This document shows, piece after piece, positions 8,453-20,089 of a stretch of DNA of 64,000 nt (positions are counted from its first letter, which is position 1; the number at the start of each line of letters is the position of its first letter). The notes under the pieces were generated by a model. The model was not told the origin of the DNA and ran no database searches. It saw only the letters and a program-made list of their open reading frames with translations. Where the stretch lies: the NCBI RefSeq assembly GCF_028437565.1, contig NZ_JAMRYR010000003.1:310001-374000 (forward strand). The letters run 5' to 3'. This DNA comes from Actinomyces sp. B33 (lineage in GTDB: Bacteria > Actinomycetota > Actinomycetes > Actinomycetales > Actinomycetaceae). The position numbers were made by a program, and so were the translations under genes.

Positions 8453-9739
8453 ATGAAGAAACACACCCTTCTCGTTTCGTGCGCTGCGGTTCTGAGCGCG
8501 ACGCTGCTCGGGGCCTGCGTTCCCGGCGCCTCACCGCGCTCTTCCTCCACTGGATCGCAGGACCGCTCGTCGGAAGTGACGATCTGGCATTACTGGGACG
8601 GTGCGAACGCAGATGCTTTCGACGCTGCTGTTTCCGCCTATCAGGAGCAGCATCCCGATGTGAAGATCTCAGCTGTCACCGTGCCCAATTCGGAGCTGCT
8701 CACCAAGATCCAGACGGCAGCGCAGACCGACACTCTTCCCACAATGGTGATCGGAGACCTGGTGTGGGCACCGAGGATCGTCGCGACCGGCAAAACCGCT
8801 GACCTGTCCCACCTGCTTCCCGACCAGACCGTGGAAGCTCTGTATGACAACCTGCGAACTTACGGGACGGACGCGAACGGCGCGCTTCGATCGGTCCCCG
8901 TATCGGCGAACAACCTCGGCTTCCTCTACAACAAGGATCTGTACGCGCAAGCAGGGGTAACCTCGGCCCCTGACACGTGGGAGGAACTCATCAGCCAGGG
9001 TAGGACGATTCTCGAGAAAACGGGAAAGCCTCCATACGAGCTGTACACACGAGCAGGAGACACTGGCGAGGGGTTGACCTGGAACTTCCAAGTCAACCTG
9101 TGGCAGGCCGGCGGGGAGTTCCTCAATACCGACAACACGTCGGCCGCATTCAACACGGAAGCGGGAAGACGGGCCCTTGACTTCTGGATCGACCTGCTCG
9201 ACGAAGGACTGGTGCCCTCGGCCACGACATCATGGGGAGAATTCGAGAAAGGCTCGGCGGCAGCCGCCCAGGAAGGCTCGTGGATGGTTGGCATATGGCA
9301 GAACGACCCTCCCTTCCCCTTTGAATCGGCGCAAGCGCCCCACCCCGCCTCGGGCACGGCCGCGACGAATCTCGGCGGGGAACAGGCGCTCGTCTTCGAC
9401 GGAGCGCAGGCTCCGGCTGCTGGAGATTTCCTCGCGTGGTTCCTCAGCGAGGAGCAGGTTCTGGAATGGTGCCAGAAGACCGGGTTCCTCCCAGTGCGTG
9501 AAGACGTAGCGGTATCGGCCGACTACACCGACTGGGTGGCTGATACCCAGCCGCTATTACGCCCCTACATCGATGCCATGCCCACGGCCCGCACCCGTCC
9601 GGCGACCCCCCTGTACCCGAAGATCTCTTACGCCTTCGCCACCGAGATCGAGAAGGCCCTCAACGGGACGACCACTGCCGCTGACGCCCTCGACGCGGCG
9701 GAAAGCGCCGTCAACAAGATCCTCATGAAAGGGGAGTGA
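8453..9739 (+). CDS. Maltodextrin ABC transporter, substrate-binding lipoprotein
   Basis: This 428-residue extracellular solute-binding protein (family 1) has a lipoprotein signal ending LLGAC (Cys 22), so it should be anchored to the outer face of the membrane. Typical sequence of the sugar-binding family follows, including VTIWHYWDG near the start and VPVSANNLGFLYNKDLY. AAAGGAG precedes the ATG by about 9 nt. It is first in an operon with two permeases, a cytosolic GH13 enzyme and a LacI regulator. The neighbours point to maltodextrins rather than another sugar; that is inference. Confidence 0.92.
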   Translation: MKKHTLLVSCAAVLSATLLGACVPGASPRSSSTGSQDRSSEVTIWHYWDGANADAFDAAVSAYQEQHPDVKISAVTVPNSELLTKIQTAAQTDTLPTMVIGDLVWAPRIVATGKTADLSHLLPDQTVEALYDNLRTYGTDANGALRSVPVSANNLGFLYNKDLYAQAGVTSAPDTWEELISQGRTILEKTGKPPYELYTRAGDTGEGLTWNFQVNLWQAGGEFLNTDNTSAAFNTEAGRRALDFWIDLLDEGLVPSATTSWGEFEKGSAAAAQEGSWMVGIWQNDPPFPFESAQAPHPASGTAATNLGGEQALVFDGAQAPAAGDFLAWFLSEEQVLEWCQKTGFLPVREDVAVSADYTDWVADTQPLLRPYIDAMPTARTRPATPLYPKISYAFATEIEKALNGTTTAADALDAAESAVNKILMKGE

Positions 9740-9744
9740 GACAG

Positions 9745-10698
9745 ATGCGCGGGGTCGCCCCAGCGGGACGAGCACGATCATCCACCGGGGTGGGCGACCG
9801 TGCGCTTCCCTCGTTCTTCTCGGATCCGAAACGCGTGGAACGGACGACAGCCGCGATCTTCCTCGCTCCAGCACTGCTGGTGCTCGCGGTCTTCGTCGTC
9901 TACCCGCTCATCTCGGCGGCCTACCTGTCGGCGACGAGCTGGGACGGATTCGGGACCGACCAAAGGTTCATCGGCCTGAACAACTACATCCGTCTCATCC
10001 ACGATCCAGCGGTGGCGAACTCCCTACTCGTCACTGTTCTGTACGCGGCCGGAGTCGCACTGCTGTCCGTCGCCTCAGGGATGACCATCGCCCTCCTGCT
10101 CGACGCCCCCATTCGAGGTCGGACCCTGTACCGCGGAATCTACTTCCTCCCCACCGTCACCTCCTCCGTGGCCGCCGCCATCATCTGGAAGTATGTTCTC
10201 GACCCTTCCGGAATCCTCAACACCCTGCTCGATCGGATCGGGATCGGCGGATTCGACTGGCTCGGCGATCGGTGGACGGCACTGGGCGCGTTAACCGCCT
10301 TGACGGTTTGGAAGAACCTGGGATTCAACGCGATCATGTATCTATCCGCCCTTCAGGCGCTTCCGGTCTCGTGCTACGAAGCCGCCGCCCTCGACGGGGC
10401 CGACACCTGGCAGCGCATACGCCACGTCACCATCCCATTACTGCGGCCGATGACGTTCGTCGTCGTCGTCCAGGCCCTGATCACGGCCTTCCAGTCCTTC
10501 GACCTCGTATACGTGCTCACCGGAGGAGGGCCCACGGGCGGGACCGATGTCCTCGGGATGCTGATGTACCGAACGTCGTTCCGCCTCGGGGAGTACGGCT
10601 ACGGCTCCTCCATCGCCTTCGTCTGCCTTGCCCTCGTCCTCGCAGTGACCGCGGTGCAGTGGAAATGGTCGGGTTCGGGCGAATCCGACCTGGCCTAG
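9745..10698 (+). CDS. Sugar ABC transporter permease, MalF type
   Basis: This inner-membrane permease of about 317 residues has six predicted helices. It carries the EAA loop EAAALDGADTWQRIRHVTIP, which docks the ATPase. An in-frame GTG at 9736 overlaps the upstream stop, but ATG 9745 is preferred because AAAGGGGAG ends 8 nt before it. It pairs with the next permease to form the membrane channel. No ATPase gene follows, so a shared MsiK/MalK-type ATPase encoded elsewhere is presumably used. Confidence 0.92.
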   Translation: MRGVAPAGRARSSTGVGDRALPSFFSDPKRVERTTAAIFLAPALLVLAVFVVYPLISAAYLSATSWDGFGTDQRFIGLNNYIRLIHDPAVANSLLVTVLYAAGVALLSVASGMTIALLLDAPIRGRTLYRGIYFLPTVTSSVAAAIIWKYVLDPSGILNTLLDRIGIGGFDWLGDRWTALGALTALTVWKNLGFNAIMYLSALQALPVSCYEAAALDGADTWQRIRHVTIPLLRPMTFVVVVQALITAFQSFDLVYVLTGGGPTGGTDVLGMLMYRTSFRLGEYGYGSSIAFVCLALVLAVTAVQWKWSGSGESDLA

Positions 10699-10713
10699 AA
10701 GAACGGAGGAACC

Positions 10714-11526
10714 ATGAACGCACATCACCGCGCATGGCCGCGCCACCTGCTGCTCAGCGCCGGCTCTCTCACCGTGCTGGCCCCCTTCGCCTGGATGCTC
10801 CTCACGAGTGTGAAGAGCCGAAGCGAGGTCTTCACGACGATTCTGCCGACATCCTGGCACTGGGAGAATTACGCCCAGGCGTGGCAGGCCGCCCCCTTCA
10901 CCCGTTACTACATCAACTCGATCATCATGACCGTCGCCATCGTCGCCGGACATCTGCTCTTGGACGCGATGGCTGCCTACGCTTTTGCCCGACTGGACTT
11001 CCCTGGCAAGAAAACGCTGTTCTTCGTGCTACTGGCCACGATGATGGTGCCCACTTTCGTCACGATCATCCCGGCGTTCGCCCTCATCACCGTCCTGGAT
11101 TGGATCGACTCCTACGCCGCGCTCATCGTGCCGCGCCTGGCCGATGTGTTCGGAATCGTCTTGCTGCGTCAATACATCGCCACCATCCCGCGAGAGCTTG
11201 AAGATGCGGCGCGCATCGACGGGTGCACGCGCTTCGGGGTCTTCGTCCGCATCGTCCTCCCGCTCGCGCGCCCGGCACTGGCCACCCTGGCCGTCTTCTC
11301 GATGCTCTTCGCCTGGAACGACTTTCTCTGGCCCCTACTCGTCACCAACGATGACGGCATGCGCACCATCCAAGTCGGATTATCTGTCTTCCAGGGCAGG
11401 TATGGCACCTCCTGGCACTTGCTCATGGCCGGTACTCTCACCGCGACCGCGCCCACCGTTCTCATGTTCCTCATCTTTCAACGATCTCTCATCCGCGGCC
11501 TGACCGCCGGCGGAGTCAAGGAGTAA
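10714..11526 (+). CDS. Sugar ABC transporter permease, MalG type
   Basis: This second permease of the importer has 270 residues and six predicted membrane spans. Its EAA motif reads ELEDAARIDGCTRFGVFVRI. The start ATG follows ACGGAGGA. It lies 15 bp after the MalF-type gene and 2 bp before the GH13 enzyme, so the genes are almost certainly one transcript. Confidence 0.92.
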   Translation: MNAHHRAWPRHLLLSAGSLTVLAPFAWMLLTSVKSRSEVFTTILPTSWHWENYAQAWQAAPFTRYYINSIIMTVAIVAGHLLLDAMAAYAFARLDFPGKKTLFFVLLATMMVPTFVTIIPAFALITVLDWIDSYAALIVPRLADVFGIVLLRQYIATIPRELEDAARIDGCTRFGVFVRIVLPLARPALATLAVFSMLFAWNDFLWPLLVTNDDGMRTIQVGLSVFQGRYGTSWHLLMAGTLTATAPTVLMFLIFQRSLIRGLTAGGVKE

Positions 11527-11528
11527 CC

Positions 11529-12971
11529 ATGTCGATGCATACCGCTACCCCCGCATCCCGCGCTCGTCTCTCACCGCTGGTGCCGCAATGGCTGACCGAT
11601 GCCGTTTTCTACCAGATCTTTCCCGAGAGATTCCGCAACGGCGACCGCACGATCGACCCCGATGAGGTTCAACCCTGGGGAGCCGTACCTACCCGCGACA
11701 ACTTCTGCGGCGGAGACCTGTGGGGCATCATCGAGGGGTTGGATCATATTGCCTCCATAGGCGCCAATACGCTCTACCTCACCCCCGTCTTCACGGCCAC
11801 CACCAATCATCGCTACGACGGCATCGACTACTTCTCCATCGACCCGCTCCTCGGCGGCGACGCCGCCTTCGATGCCCTCATCAACGCCTGTCACGCGCGC
11901 GGCATGCGAGTAGTCCTCGACGGGGTCTTCAACCACTGTGGCTCGGACCACCCGTACTTCCAGGACGTCATCGCCCATGAAGCCTCTTCTCCCTACGTCA
12001 ACTGGTACATGGTCGACGACTTCCCCGTGCGCACGGTCCCCGAGCCCAATTTCAAGACCTGCTCGGGATGCGTCTACATGCCCAAATGGAACACCCACAA
12101 TCCCGACGTACGCGATCATCATCTGCGCGTCGCCGTGCACTGGTTGGAACGAGGAGCCGACGGATGGCGCCTGGACGTGCCCTGGTTCATCAATAAGAAC
12201 TTCTGGCGCCTGTTCCGCACGACCGTCAAAGAGCGCTTCCCCCAGGCCTGCCTCATCGGCGAGGAATGGAAGACTCCCACCCACTGGCTGCACGGAGACA
12301 CCTTCGACGGCACGATGAACTACGGTCTGCGCGATCTCGCCCTCGACTTCACAGCGCGCCGGATAGCGGACGGCGCCGCCACTGCCGATGCCGCACTCGC
12401 CCTTCAACGTTCCATCCCCCCGTCTGCTGCGCCCGCGATGATGAATCTTCTCGGCAGCCACGACACTGACCGCGTGCGCACCGTGCATTCGGAGAACACG
12501 GCCGCCCAAGCCCAGGCCCTCGCCATTCTCTTCGCCTATCCCGGGGCCCCCATGATCTATTACGGGGACGAGATCGGCGTCACCGGCGAGGACGACCCCG
12601 GCTGCCGGGCCTGCATGCCGTGGGATGAGAGCACCTGGAATCGTCAACTACTCGACATCGTCACCGCATTGGCAGCCGCTCGACGCGACTGCCCAGCTTA
12701 TGGCCGGGGCAGTCTGGACACGCCCTTCGCCGCCGGCGATGTCCTCATCCTGCGCACTACCCGCACGATCGGCGCCGCCGCCTGCTCGTCGACCACGGTG
12801 ATCAACCGCTCCCCATCCCACACCGCGATTCCGCGTACCGCGATTCCCGTCGATGGACGCATACTGGTGAGTGTGAACGATGGACGCCTGAGCACGAATG
12901 AGGCCCTGAGTATCGAGGGCGAATGGGTCGTCGTCCCCGGACTCTCGGTCCTCGTCATGGAGGGGTCCTGA
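11529..12971 (+). CDS. Cytosolic GH13 maltodextrin hydrolase (neopullulanase/cyclomaltodextrinase type)
   Basis: This 480-residue GH13 enzyme lacks a signal peptide. Motifs are DGVFNH (131-136), DGWRLDVPW with nucleophile D216, IGEEW with acid E245, and LLGSHDTDR. N-terminal FYQIFPERFRNGD is characteristic of the neopullulanase, maltogenic amylase and cyclomaltodextrinase branch. It probably cleaves imported maltodextrins to maltose and glucose. It is shorter than dimeric members that carry an extra N-terminal domain. AAGGAG lies 6 nt before the ATG. Its TGA overlaps the ATG of the regulator by one base. Confidence 0.9.
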   Translation: MSMHTATPASRARLSPLVPQWLTDAVFYQIFPERFRNGDRTIDPDEVQPWGAVPTRDNFCGGDLWGIIEGLDHIASIGANTLYLTPVFTATTNHRYDGIDYFSIDPLLGGDAAFDALINACHARGMRVVLDGVFNHCGSDHPYFQDVIAHEASSPYVNWYMVDDFPVRTVPEPNFKTCSGCVYMPKWNTHNPDVRDHHLRVAVHWLERGADGWRLDVPWFINKNFWRLFRTTVKERFPQACLIGEEWKTPTHWLHGDTFDGTMNYGLRDLALDFTARRIADGAATADAALALQRSIPPSAAPAMMNLLGSHDTDRVRTVHSENTAAQAQALAILFAYPGAPMIYYGDEIGVTGEDDPGCRACMPWDESTWNRQLLDIVTALAAARRDCPAYGRGSLDTPFAAGDVLILRTTRTIGAAACSSTTVINRSPSHTAIPRTAIPVDGRILVSVNDGRLSTNEALSIEGEWVVVPGLSVLVMEGS

Positions 12972-14071
12972 TGGCCCGCGCGCGAAACCGGGCGACGATG
13001 AAGGATGTCGCTCGACGGGCGGGAGTGTCCGTCTCGGCCGTCTCATTCGCGTACAACAACCCGGCGCGTCTCTCCGATGAAACCGTCAAGGTCATTCAAG
13101 AAGCTGCCGAAGAGCTGGGTTACGTGCGCGACCCCGCCGCCCGTACGCTGCGCACCGGAACGACCCACAATCTCGGCCTTCTCCTCCCGCAATCCATCGG
13201 AGCAGTCTTCTCCAACCCCTACTATTCCGAACTTGTGTCCGGCATCGGGCAAACGTGCACGCGCGAGGGACTGTTCCTCCTCCTCATCCCGCCGCTTAAA
13301 GGCTCCATGGCGAAAGCCGTCCCCGTATCGACCGTTGACGGATTCCTCGTCGTCGGGCTCGAATCGGACCGCTCCGAGATCAAGGCCATTCGCCGCCAGC
13401 ACACCCCATTCATCGTCATCGACGGAGACCCCCAACCCGGCATCCCCACAGTCGGCCTCGACGAGGAAAGGGCAATGGGCGAAGTCGTCGAGCACCTTCT
13501 CGCCCTCGGTCATCGTCGGCTCTTGCTTCTCGCCTTCGAATCGGGTCACGACCGCGGGGTCGACGCCTGGCACGGCTCCCTGAGGCGGCGGTACCAGGGG
13601 GTCATCGCCGCTATCGAGGCCCGTGGTCTTATCGACAATGTCCGGCTCGAGATCGCTGAGATCCCCTTGACGAAATCAGCCGCCCATCGTGAGATCGTCC
13701 GCCGATGGACGAGTAGAGGCCCCCATCCCACCGCTGTCGTCTGCTTCTCAGACATCCTCGCCCTTGGCGCCATCGGAGCGTTCACCAGCATGGGAATCGC
13801 GATTCCCGACCAGGTCTCCGTCACCGGTTTCGACGACATCCCCGAGTCCGAATGGGCGCGCCCTGCTCTGACCACCGTGCGCCAATCCATCCGGAGCAAG
13901 GGCAGAATCGCCGCCGACCGCCTCGTCGAGGCGATCCTCGCACAGCGCGGCGAATCGTCCTTCGAGGAGTCTGAGCACCACGAAGTCCCCGGCGTTCTCA
14001 TCGTTCGAGACTCCACCGGTCGCTCCCGCCGATCAGCGGCCGGCCCGGAGGAGGGCGGGCCGCGGCCGTGA
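12971..14071 (+). CDS. LacI-family transcriptional regulator of the maltodextrin island
   Basis: This 366-residue regulator has an N-terminal LacI helix-turn-helix (TMKDVARRAGVSVSAVSFAYNN, about residues 9-30) and a periplasmic-binding-protein-like effector domain ending near VLIVRDST. It probably represses the operon and amylase in the absence of maltodextrin. The start overlaps the preceding stop (TGATG), with GGAGGGG upstream. Its last residues, GPEEGGPRP, match the C-terminus of the P-type ATPase at 6372 because both are encoded by the 42-bp repeat. The native stop was apparently replaced. Confidence 0.92.
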   Translation: MARARNRATMKDVARRAGVSVSAVSFAYNNPARLSDETVKVIQEAAEELGYVRDPAARTLRTGTTHNLGLLLPQSIGAVFSNPYYSELVSGIGQTCTREGLFLLLIPPLKGSMAKAVPVSTVDGFLVVGLESDRSEIKAIRRQHTPFIVIDGDPQPGIPTVGLDEERAMGEVVEHLLALGHRRLLLLAFESGHDRGVDAWHGSLRRRYQGVIAAIEARGLIDNVRLEIAEIPLTKSAAHREIVRRWTSRGPHPTAVVCFSDILALGAIGAFTSMGIAIPDQVSVTGFDDIPESEWARPALTTVRQSIRSKGRIAADRLVEAILAQRGESSFEESEHHEVPGVLIVRDSTGRSRRSAAGPEEGGPRP

Positions 14072-14081
14072 GAGGGCGGGG
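14040..14081 (+). repeat. 42-bp direct repeat, right copy
   Basis: This is identical to 6341-6382 except for one base inside the stop codon. It supplies the last residues and TGA stop of the LacI regulator and ends just before the convergent yciI-like gene. Confidence 0.9.
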
Positions 14082-14090
14082 GAGCAGCGG

Positions 14091-14369
14091 TCAGAACGAG
14101 CGGATCACCGGATCCCACTGGCGGATCGGGCGATCGAGGATCACGCCCGCCGTGTAGAACGGGTCCTCGTCGAGGACCGAGAAGACATCCTCGACACTAT
14201 CCGCCTGGACGACGATGAGCGCGCGGCCGGCCCCGACGAGGGGCCCGGAAGCGACGACCAGTCCCCGATCCCTGCACGAAGCGAGGAACGCCCGATGGTC
14301 GGGGCGCAGCCGATCCATGAGCTCGGACTGATCGGTGTCGTACACGTACTCGAGTGCGAAATATGCCAT
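14091..14369 (-). CDS. YciI-like protein
   Basis: This 92-residue protein of the YciI/YCII-related family has a small ferredoxin-like fold. Visible signatures are [15 protein letters not shown], carrying the conserved His of the family, and SGPLVG. Its biochemical role is unknown. The start ATG at 14369 lies 6 nt after a TACCGT -10, and uvrA is transcribed divergently from the same 59-bp gap. It converges on the maltodextrin island. Confidence 0.85.
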   Translation of the reverse strand: MAYFALEYVYDTDQSELMDRLRPDHRAFLASCRDRGLVVASGPLVGAGRALIVVQADSVEDVFSVLDEDPFYTAGVILDRPIRQWDPVIRSF

Positions 14370-14381
14370 GCCCCCACGGTA
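14367..14381 (-). promoter_or_regulatory. Leaderless promoter of the yciI-like gene
   Basis: TACCGT (14376-14381, minus strand) is followed by exactly 6 nt and the ATG. No Shine-Dalgarno is present. Confidence 0.6.
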
Positions 14382-14415
14382 GAGCCTCGCCCGGGCTGAG
14401 GAAAGCCCCGACGGG

Positions 14416-14428
14416 TAGGATCGGGAAG

Positions 14429-14431
<3 letters not shown>
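14416..14431 (+). promoter_or_regulatory. Leaderless promoter of uvrA
   Basis: TAGGAT (14416-14421) lies 7 nt before the GTG at 14429. No LexA-type palindrome is visible in the 59-bp gap. Confidence 0.6.
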
Positions 14432-17302
<2,871 letters not shown>

Positions 17303-17402
17303 AGGGCGGCATCGGCCGAGTAGCACGGGCCCCTGCGGCCACCCGTCGACGACCAGGAGGAGCCGGCGGGCCCGGCGTTCCCGGGAGGCGGAGGAGGGAC
17401 CG

Positions 17403-18110
17403 TCAGCCCCTCTGCTCGCTCGTCCTCATGTGGACCTCGTCGACGTTCGTCGTCGAGGGCATGTCGAGGGCCAAACGGATCGAGCGGGCGACGTCGGCGG
17501 CGGACATGTGCTGCGCGGGGTCGTACGGGAGCCCGGAGGCGGCGACGAGGTCGCGCTGCATATCGGTGTCGATGCGCCCCGGGTGGACCGAGACGACGCG
17601 CAGCGCCCCGCGCTCGGATTCGCGCAGGCAGTCGCCGAACGCCTTGAGCGCCCACTTCGACACCGTGTAAGCCGCGTCCTCGGGGTAGATGCGCACGCCG
17701 GCGCCCGAATTGATGAGGACGACGGTGCCGCGGTTGGCCCGTAGATGGGGCAGGAGCCGGGTCGTCAGGTCGGCGACCGCGACGACGTTGGTCGTGAGGA
17801 TCTCCTCCCAGTCGTCGCGCGTCGTCCGCTCGATGGGCAGCCGCCTGGCGATGCCCGCGTTGTTGACGAGGACGCGCAGCGCGCCGAGTCTCCCTGAGGC
17901 GTCGGCGAGCGCCCGGTCGAGGGAGCCGGGGTCGGCGAGATCGGCGACGAAGGGCGAGGCGGACGGCAGTTCGGCGACGCGCCGCTCGACCGCACGGGGA
18001 TCGCGTCCGCCGACGAGGACGTGGTGGTCGACGGCCAGAGCATCGGCGATCGCCGAGCCCAGGCCGCGCGTGGCGCCGGTGACGAGGGCGACGGGGAGCG
18101 CGGCGCTCAT
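17403..18110 (-). CDS. Short-chain dehydrogenase/reductase
   Basis: This 235-residue Rossmann-fold oxidoreductase has the cofactor motif TGATRGLG near the N-terminus, NNAG, catalytic Ser in INSGAG and YTVSK (Tyr-x3-Lys). The substrate cannot be told. Its ATG overlaps the stop of the upstream acyl-CoA synthetase (ATGA), so the two are translationally coupled and a role in fatty-acyl or lipid metabolism is likely. It converges with uvrA. Confidence 0.88.
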   Translation of the reverse strand: MSAALPVALVTGATRGLGSAIADALAVDHHVLVGGRDPRAVERRVAELPSASPFVADLADPGSLDRALADASGRLGALRVLVNNAGIARRLPIERTTRDDWEEILTTNVVAVADLTTRLLPHLRANRGTVVLINSGAGVRIYPEDAAYTVSKWALKAFGDCLRESERGALRVVSVHPGRIDTDMQRDLVAASGLPYDPAQHMSAADVARSIRLALDMPSTTNVDEVHMRTSEQRG

Positions 18111-20023
18111 CCGCGCGTCCCGGACTGGGCGCCGTCGGCGTAGAGGGCGTCGACCTCGGCCGCGTAGTCGCGCAGGACGGCGCGGCGCCGGAGTTTGAGC
18201 GAGGGCGTGAGATAGCCGTTCTCGACGGTGAAGGCCGCGTTGATGATCCGGTAGCGGCGGATGGACTCGGCTCGCGAGACCCGCTGGTTGGCCCGGCCGA
18301 TGGCCCTCTCGAGGGAGTGGCGGACCTCGGGCAGATCGGCGGCGCGCGCGGCGTCGACGATGGGCAGCCCGTGAGAGCGCAGCCAGTCGGGGAGCATGTC
18401 CGTATCGAGGGAGATCAGCGCCCCGATGTAGGGGCGGGCGTCGCCGACGACGATGACGTTGGCGATGAGCGGGTGGGTGGCGAGCGCGTCCTCAAGGACC
18501 TCGGGGGAGACGTTCTTGCCGCCCGCGGTGACGATGAGCTCCTTCTTGCGGCCCGTGATCCGCAGGTGCCCGGTGTCGTCGATGCTCGCCAGGTCGCCGG
18601 TGCGGAACCATCCGTCGACGAAGGACTCGGCGGTGGCCTCGGGGAGGTTGTGGTAGCCGGTGGTCACCGAGACGCCGCGGACGAGGAGCTCGGAGTCCTC
18701 GGCGAGCTTCATCCGGTTGCCGGGCCAGGGGAAGCCGACCGAGTCCGGCGGGTAGTCCTCGGGGGTCTCGACGGCGATGGGGCCGGTCGTCTCGGACAGG
18801 CCGTAGCCCTGGAGGAGGGTGACGCCCAGGCCCCGGTAGAAGTTCGCGAGGTCGGCGGCCAGGGGGGCTCCGCCGGAGATGATCGTGTGGAGGTTGGGCC
18901 CGAGGATCGCCTTGACCTTGTTGAGGACGAGGGCGTCGGCGACGCGCGCGCGGACTTTGAGCGCCAGGCTGGGCCCGGGCGAGGGGGTCGCGGTGATGTC
19001 GGGGACGGGCGTCGTGTCGGGCAGGGGCAGGTCGAGGTGCCCCTCGGGGGCGGGGGAGTCCGCGTAGGCGGTGGCGCGGGAGACCTGCCGGGCCTGGTTG
19101 GCGGCCCACGAGAACATCCGCCCCTTGAACCCGCCGCCGGCCTTCGCCGACGCCGCGTTGTAGACCTTTTCGAGGACGCGGGGGACGACGAGGAGCATCG
19201 TCGGCTTGAAGGTGGCGATGTCGGCGACGAGGTTGCTCGTGTCGGGGGCGAAGGCGACGACGCCCTGGCCCGACAGGAGCGCGTACATGACGAATCGGGC
19301 GAGGACGTGGGCGACGGGCAGGAAGAGGAGCGAGCGCGACTTCGGGTCGTTGATGAGGACGGGGAGGAAGTCGTAGGCCTGGAGGAAGGTCTCGATGAAG
19401 TTCGCGTGGGTGAGGACGACGCCCTTGGGCACTCCGGTGGTGCCGGAGGTGTAGATGATTGTCGCCTCGTCGTGGAGGCGAACGGCGTCGGTGCGCTCGT
19501 CGACGAGGGAGGCGTCGACGGCCAGGGCCGCCGACGCGACGACCCGTTCGGCGCCGCGGTCGAGGGACAGGACCATGCGCACGCCGGGGGTGCGGACGGA
19601 TTCGACGAGGTCGGCCTGCTGGGAGGTCGCGGTGATGACGAGGCGGATGTCCGCGTCGGCGAGGATGTGCTCGATCTGAGTGGCCGAGTCGGTCTCGTAG
19701 ATGGGCACGGTGATCGCGCCGCAGGACAGGGCGGCGTAGTCGAAGAGCGCCCACTCGTAGGAGGTGGGGGCGAGGATCGCGACGTGGTCCCCGGCTTCAA
19801 TGCCCAGGCCGATGAGGCCGCGCGCGGTGGACATCACGTGGTCGCGGAACTGCTCGATGGTGACGGGGCGCCAGGTGCCCACGGAGTCGCGCCTCTCGAT
19901 GGCGACCTGACCGGGGTGGGCCTGGGCGCGCCGCTGGAGCATCCGGGGGATGTTCATGCCCTCGGCGGCGTGCTGGGTCGCGGGGGACTCCCAGGATCCG
20001 TCGGCGAGTCTGCGTACCACCAT
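18107..20023 (-). CDS. Long-chain fatty-acid-CoA ligase (first of two)
   Basis: This 638-residue ANL-superfamily enzyme has the AMP-binding P-loop TIIYTSGTTGVPKGVVLTH, YGLSETTGP and the C-terminal hinge TGRKKELIVTAGGKNVSP. It should activate long-chain fatty acids to acyl-CoA via acyl-AMP. A Pro/Ser-rich insert (about residues 316-350) is absent from the neighbouring paralogue. The ATG has AGGAAAGG upstream. It lies 66 bp after its paralogue and overlaps the dehydrogenase by 4 bp. Confidence 0.93.
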   Translation of the reverse strand: MVVRRLADGSWESPATQHAAEGMNIPRMLQRRAQAHPGQVAIERRDSVGTWRPVTIEQFRDHVMSTARGLIGLGIEAGDHVAILAPTSYEWALFDYAALSCGAITVPIYETDSATQIEHILADADIRLVITATSQQADLVESVRTPGVRMVLSLDRGAERVVASAALAVDASLVDERTDAVRLHDEATIIYTSGTTGVPKGVVLTHANFIETFLQAYDFLPVLINDPKSRSLLFLPVAHVLARFVMYALLSGQGVVAFAPDTSNLVADIATFKPTMLLVVPRVLEKVYNAASAKAGGGFKGRMFSWAANQARQVSRATAYADSPAPEGHLDLPLPDTTPVPDITATPSPGPSLALKVRARVADALVLNKVKAILGPNLHTIISGGAPLAADLANFYRGLGVTLLQGYGLSETTGPIAVETPEDYPPDSVGFPWPGNRMKLAEDSELLVRGVSVTTGYHNLPEATAESFVDGWFRTGDLASIDDTGHLRITGRKKELIVTAGGKNVSPEVLEDALATHPLIANVIVVGDARPYIGALISLDTDMLPDWLRSHGLPIVDAARAADLPEVRHSLERAIGRANQRVSRAESIRRYRIINAAFTVENGYLTPSLKLRRRAVLRDYAAEVDALYADGAQSGTRG

Positions 20024-20089
20024 GGTGTCGTGCCTTTCCTCGTGCGCGGCCCGTCGTGGCCGCCTCGTCGAGACTACTAGGGTTCGCCG

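Larger units (their letters stand above)
6383..14039. mobile_element. Repeat-bounded starch/maltodextrin utilisation island
   Basis: The 7.66 kb between the two 42-bp repeats holds a complete catabolic module: secreted amylase, binding protein, two permeases, cytosolic GH13 enzyme and LacI regulator. Its codon use and base composition look visibly less GC-rich than the flanks, most clearly in the amylase gene. No integrase or transposase lies inside. I infer acquisition by recombination at the end of the ATPase gene, leaving the repeat as a footprint. The ancestral order would have been ATPase directly facing the yciI-like gene. Confidence 0.55.
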
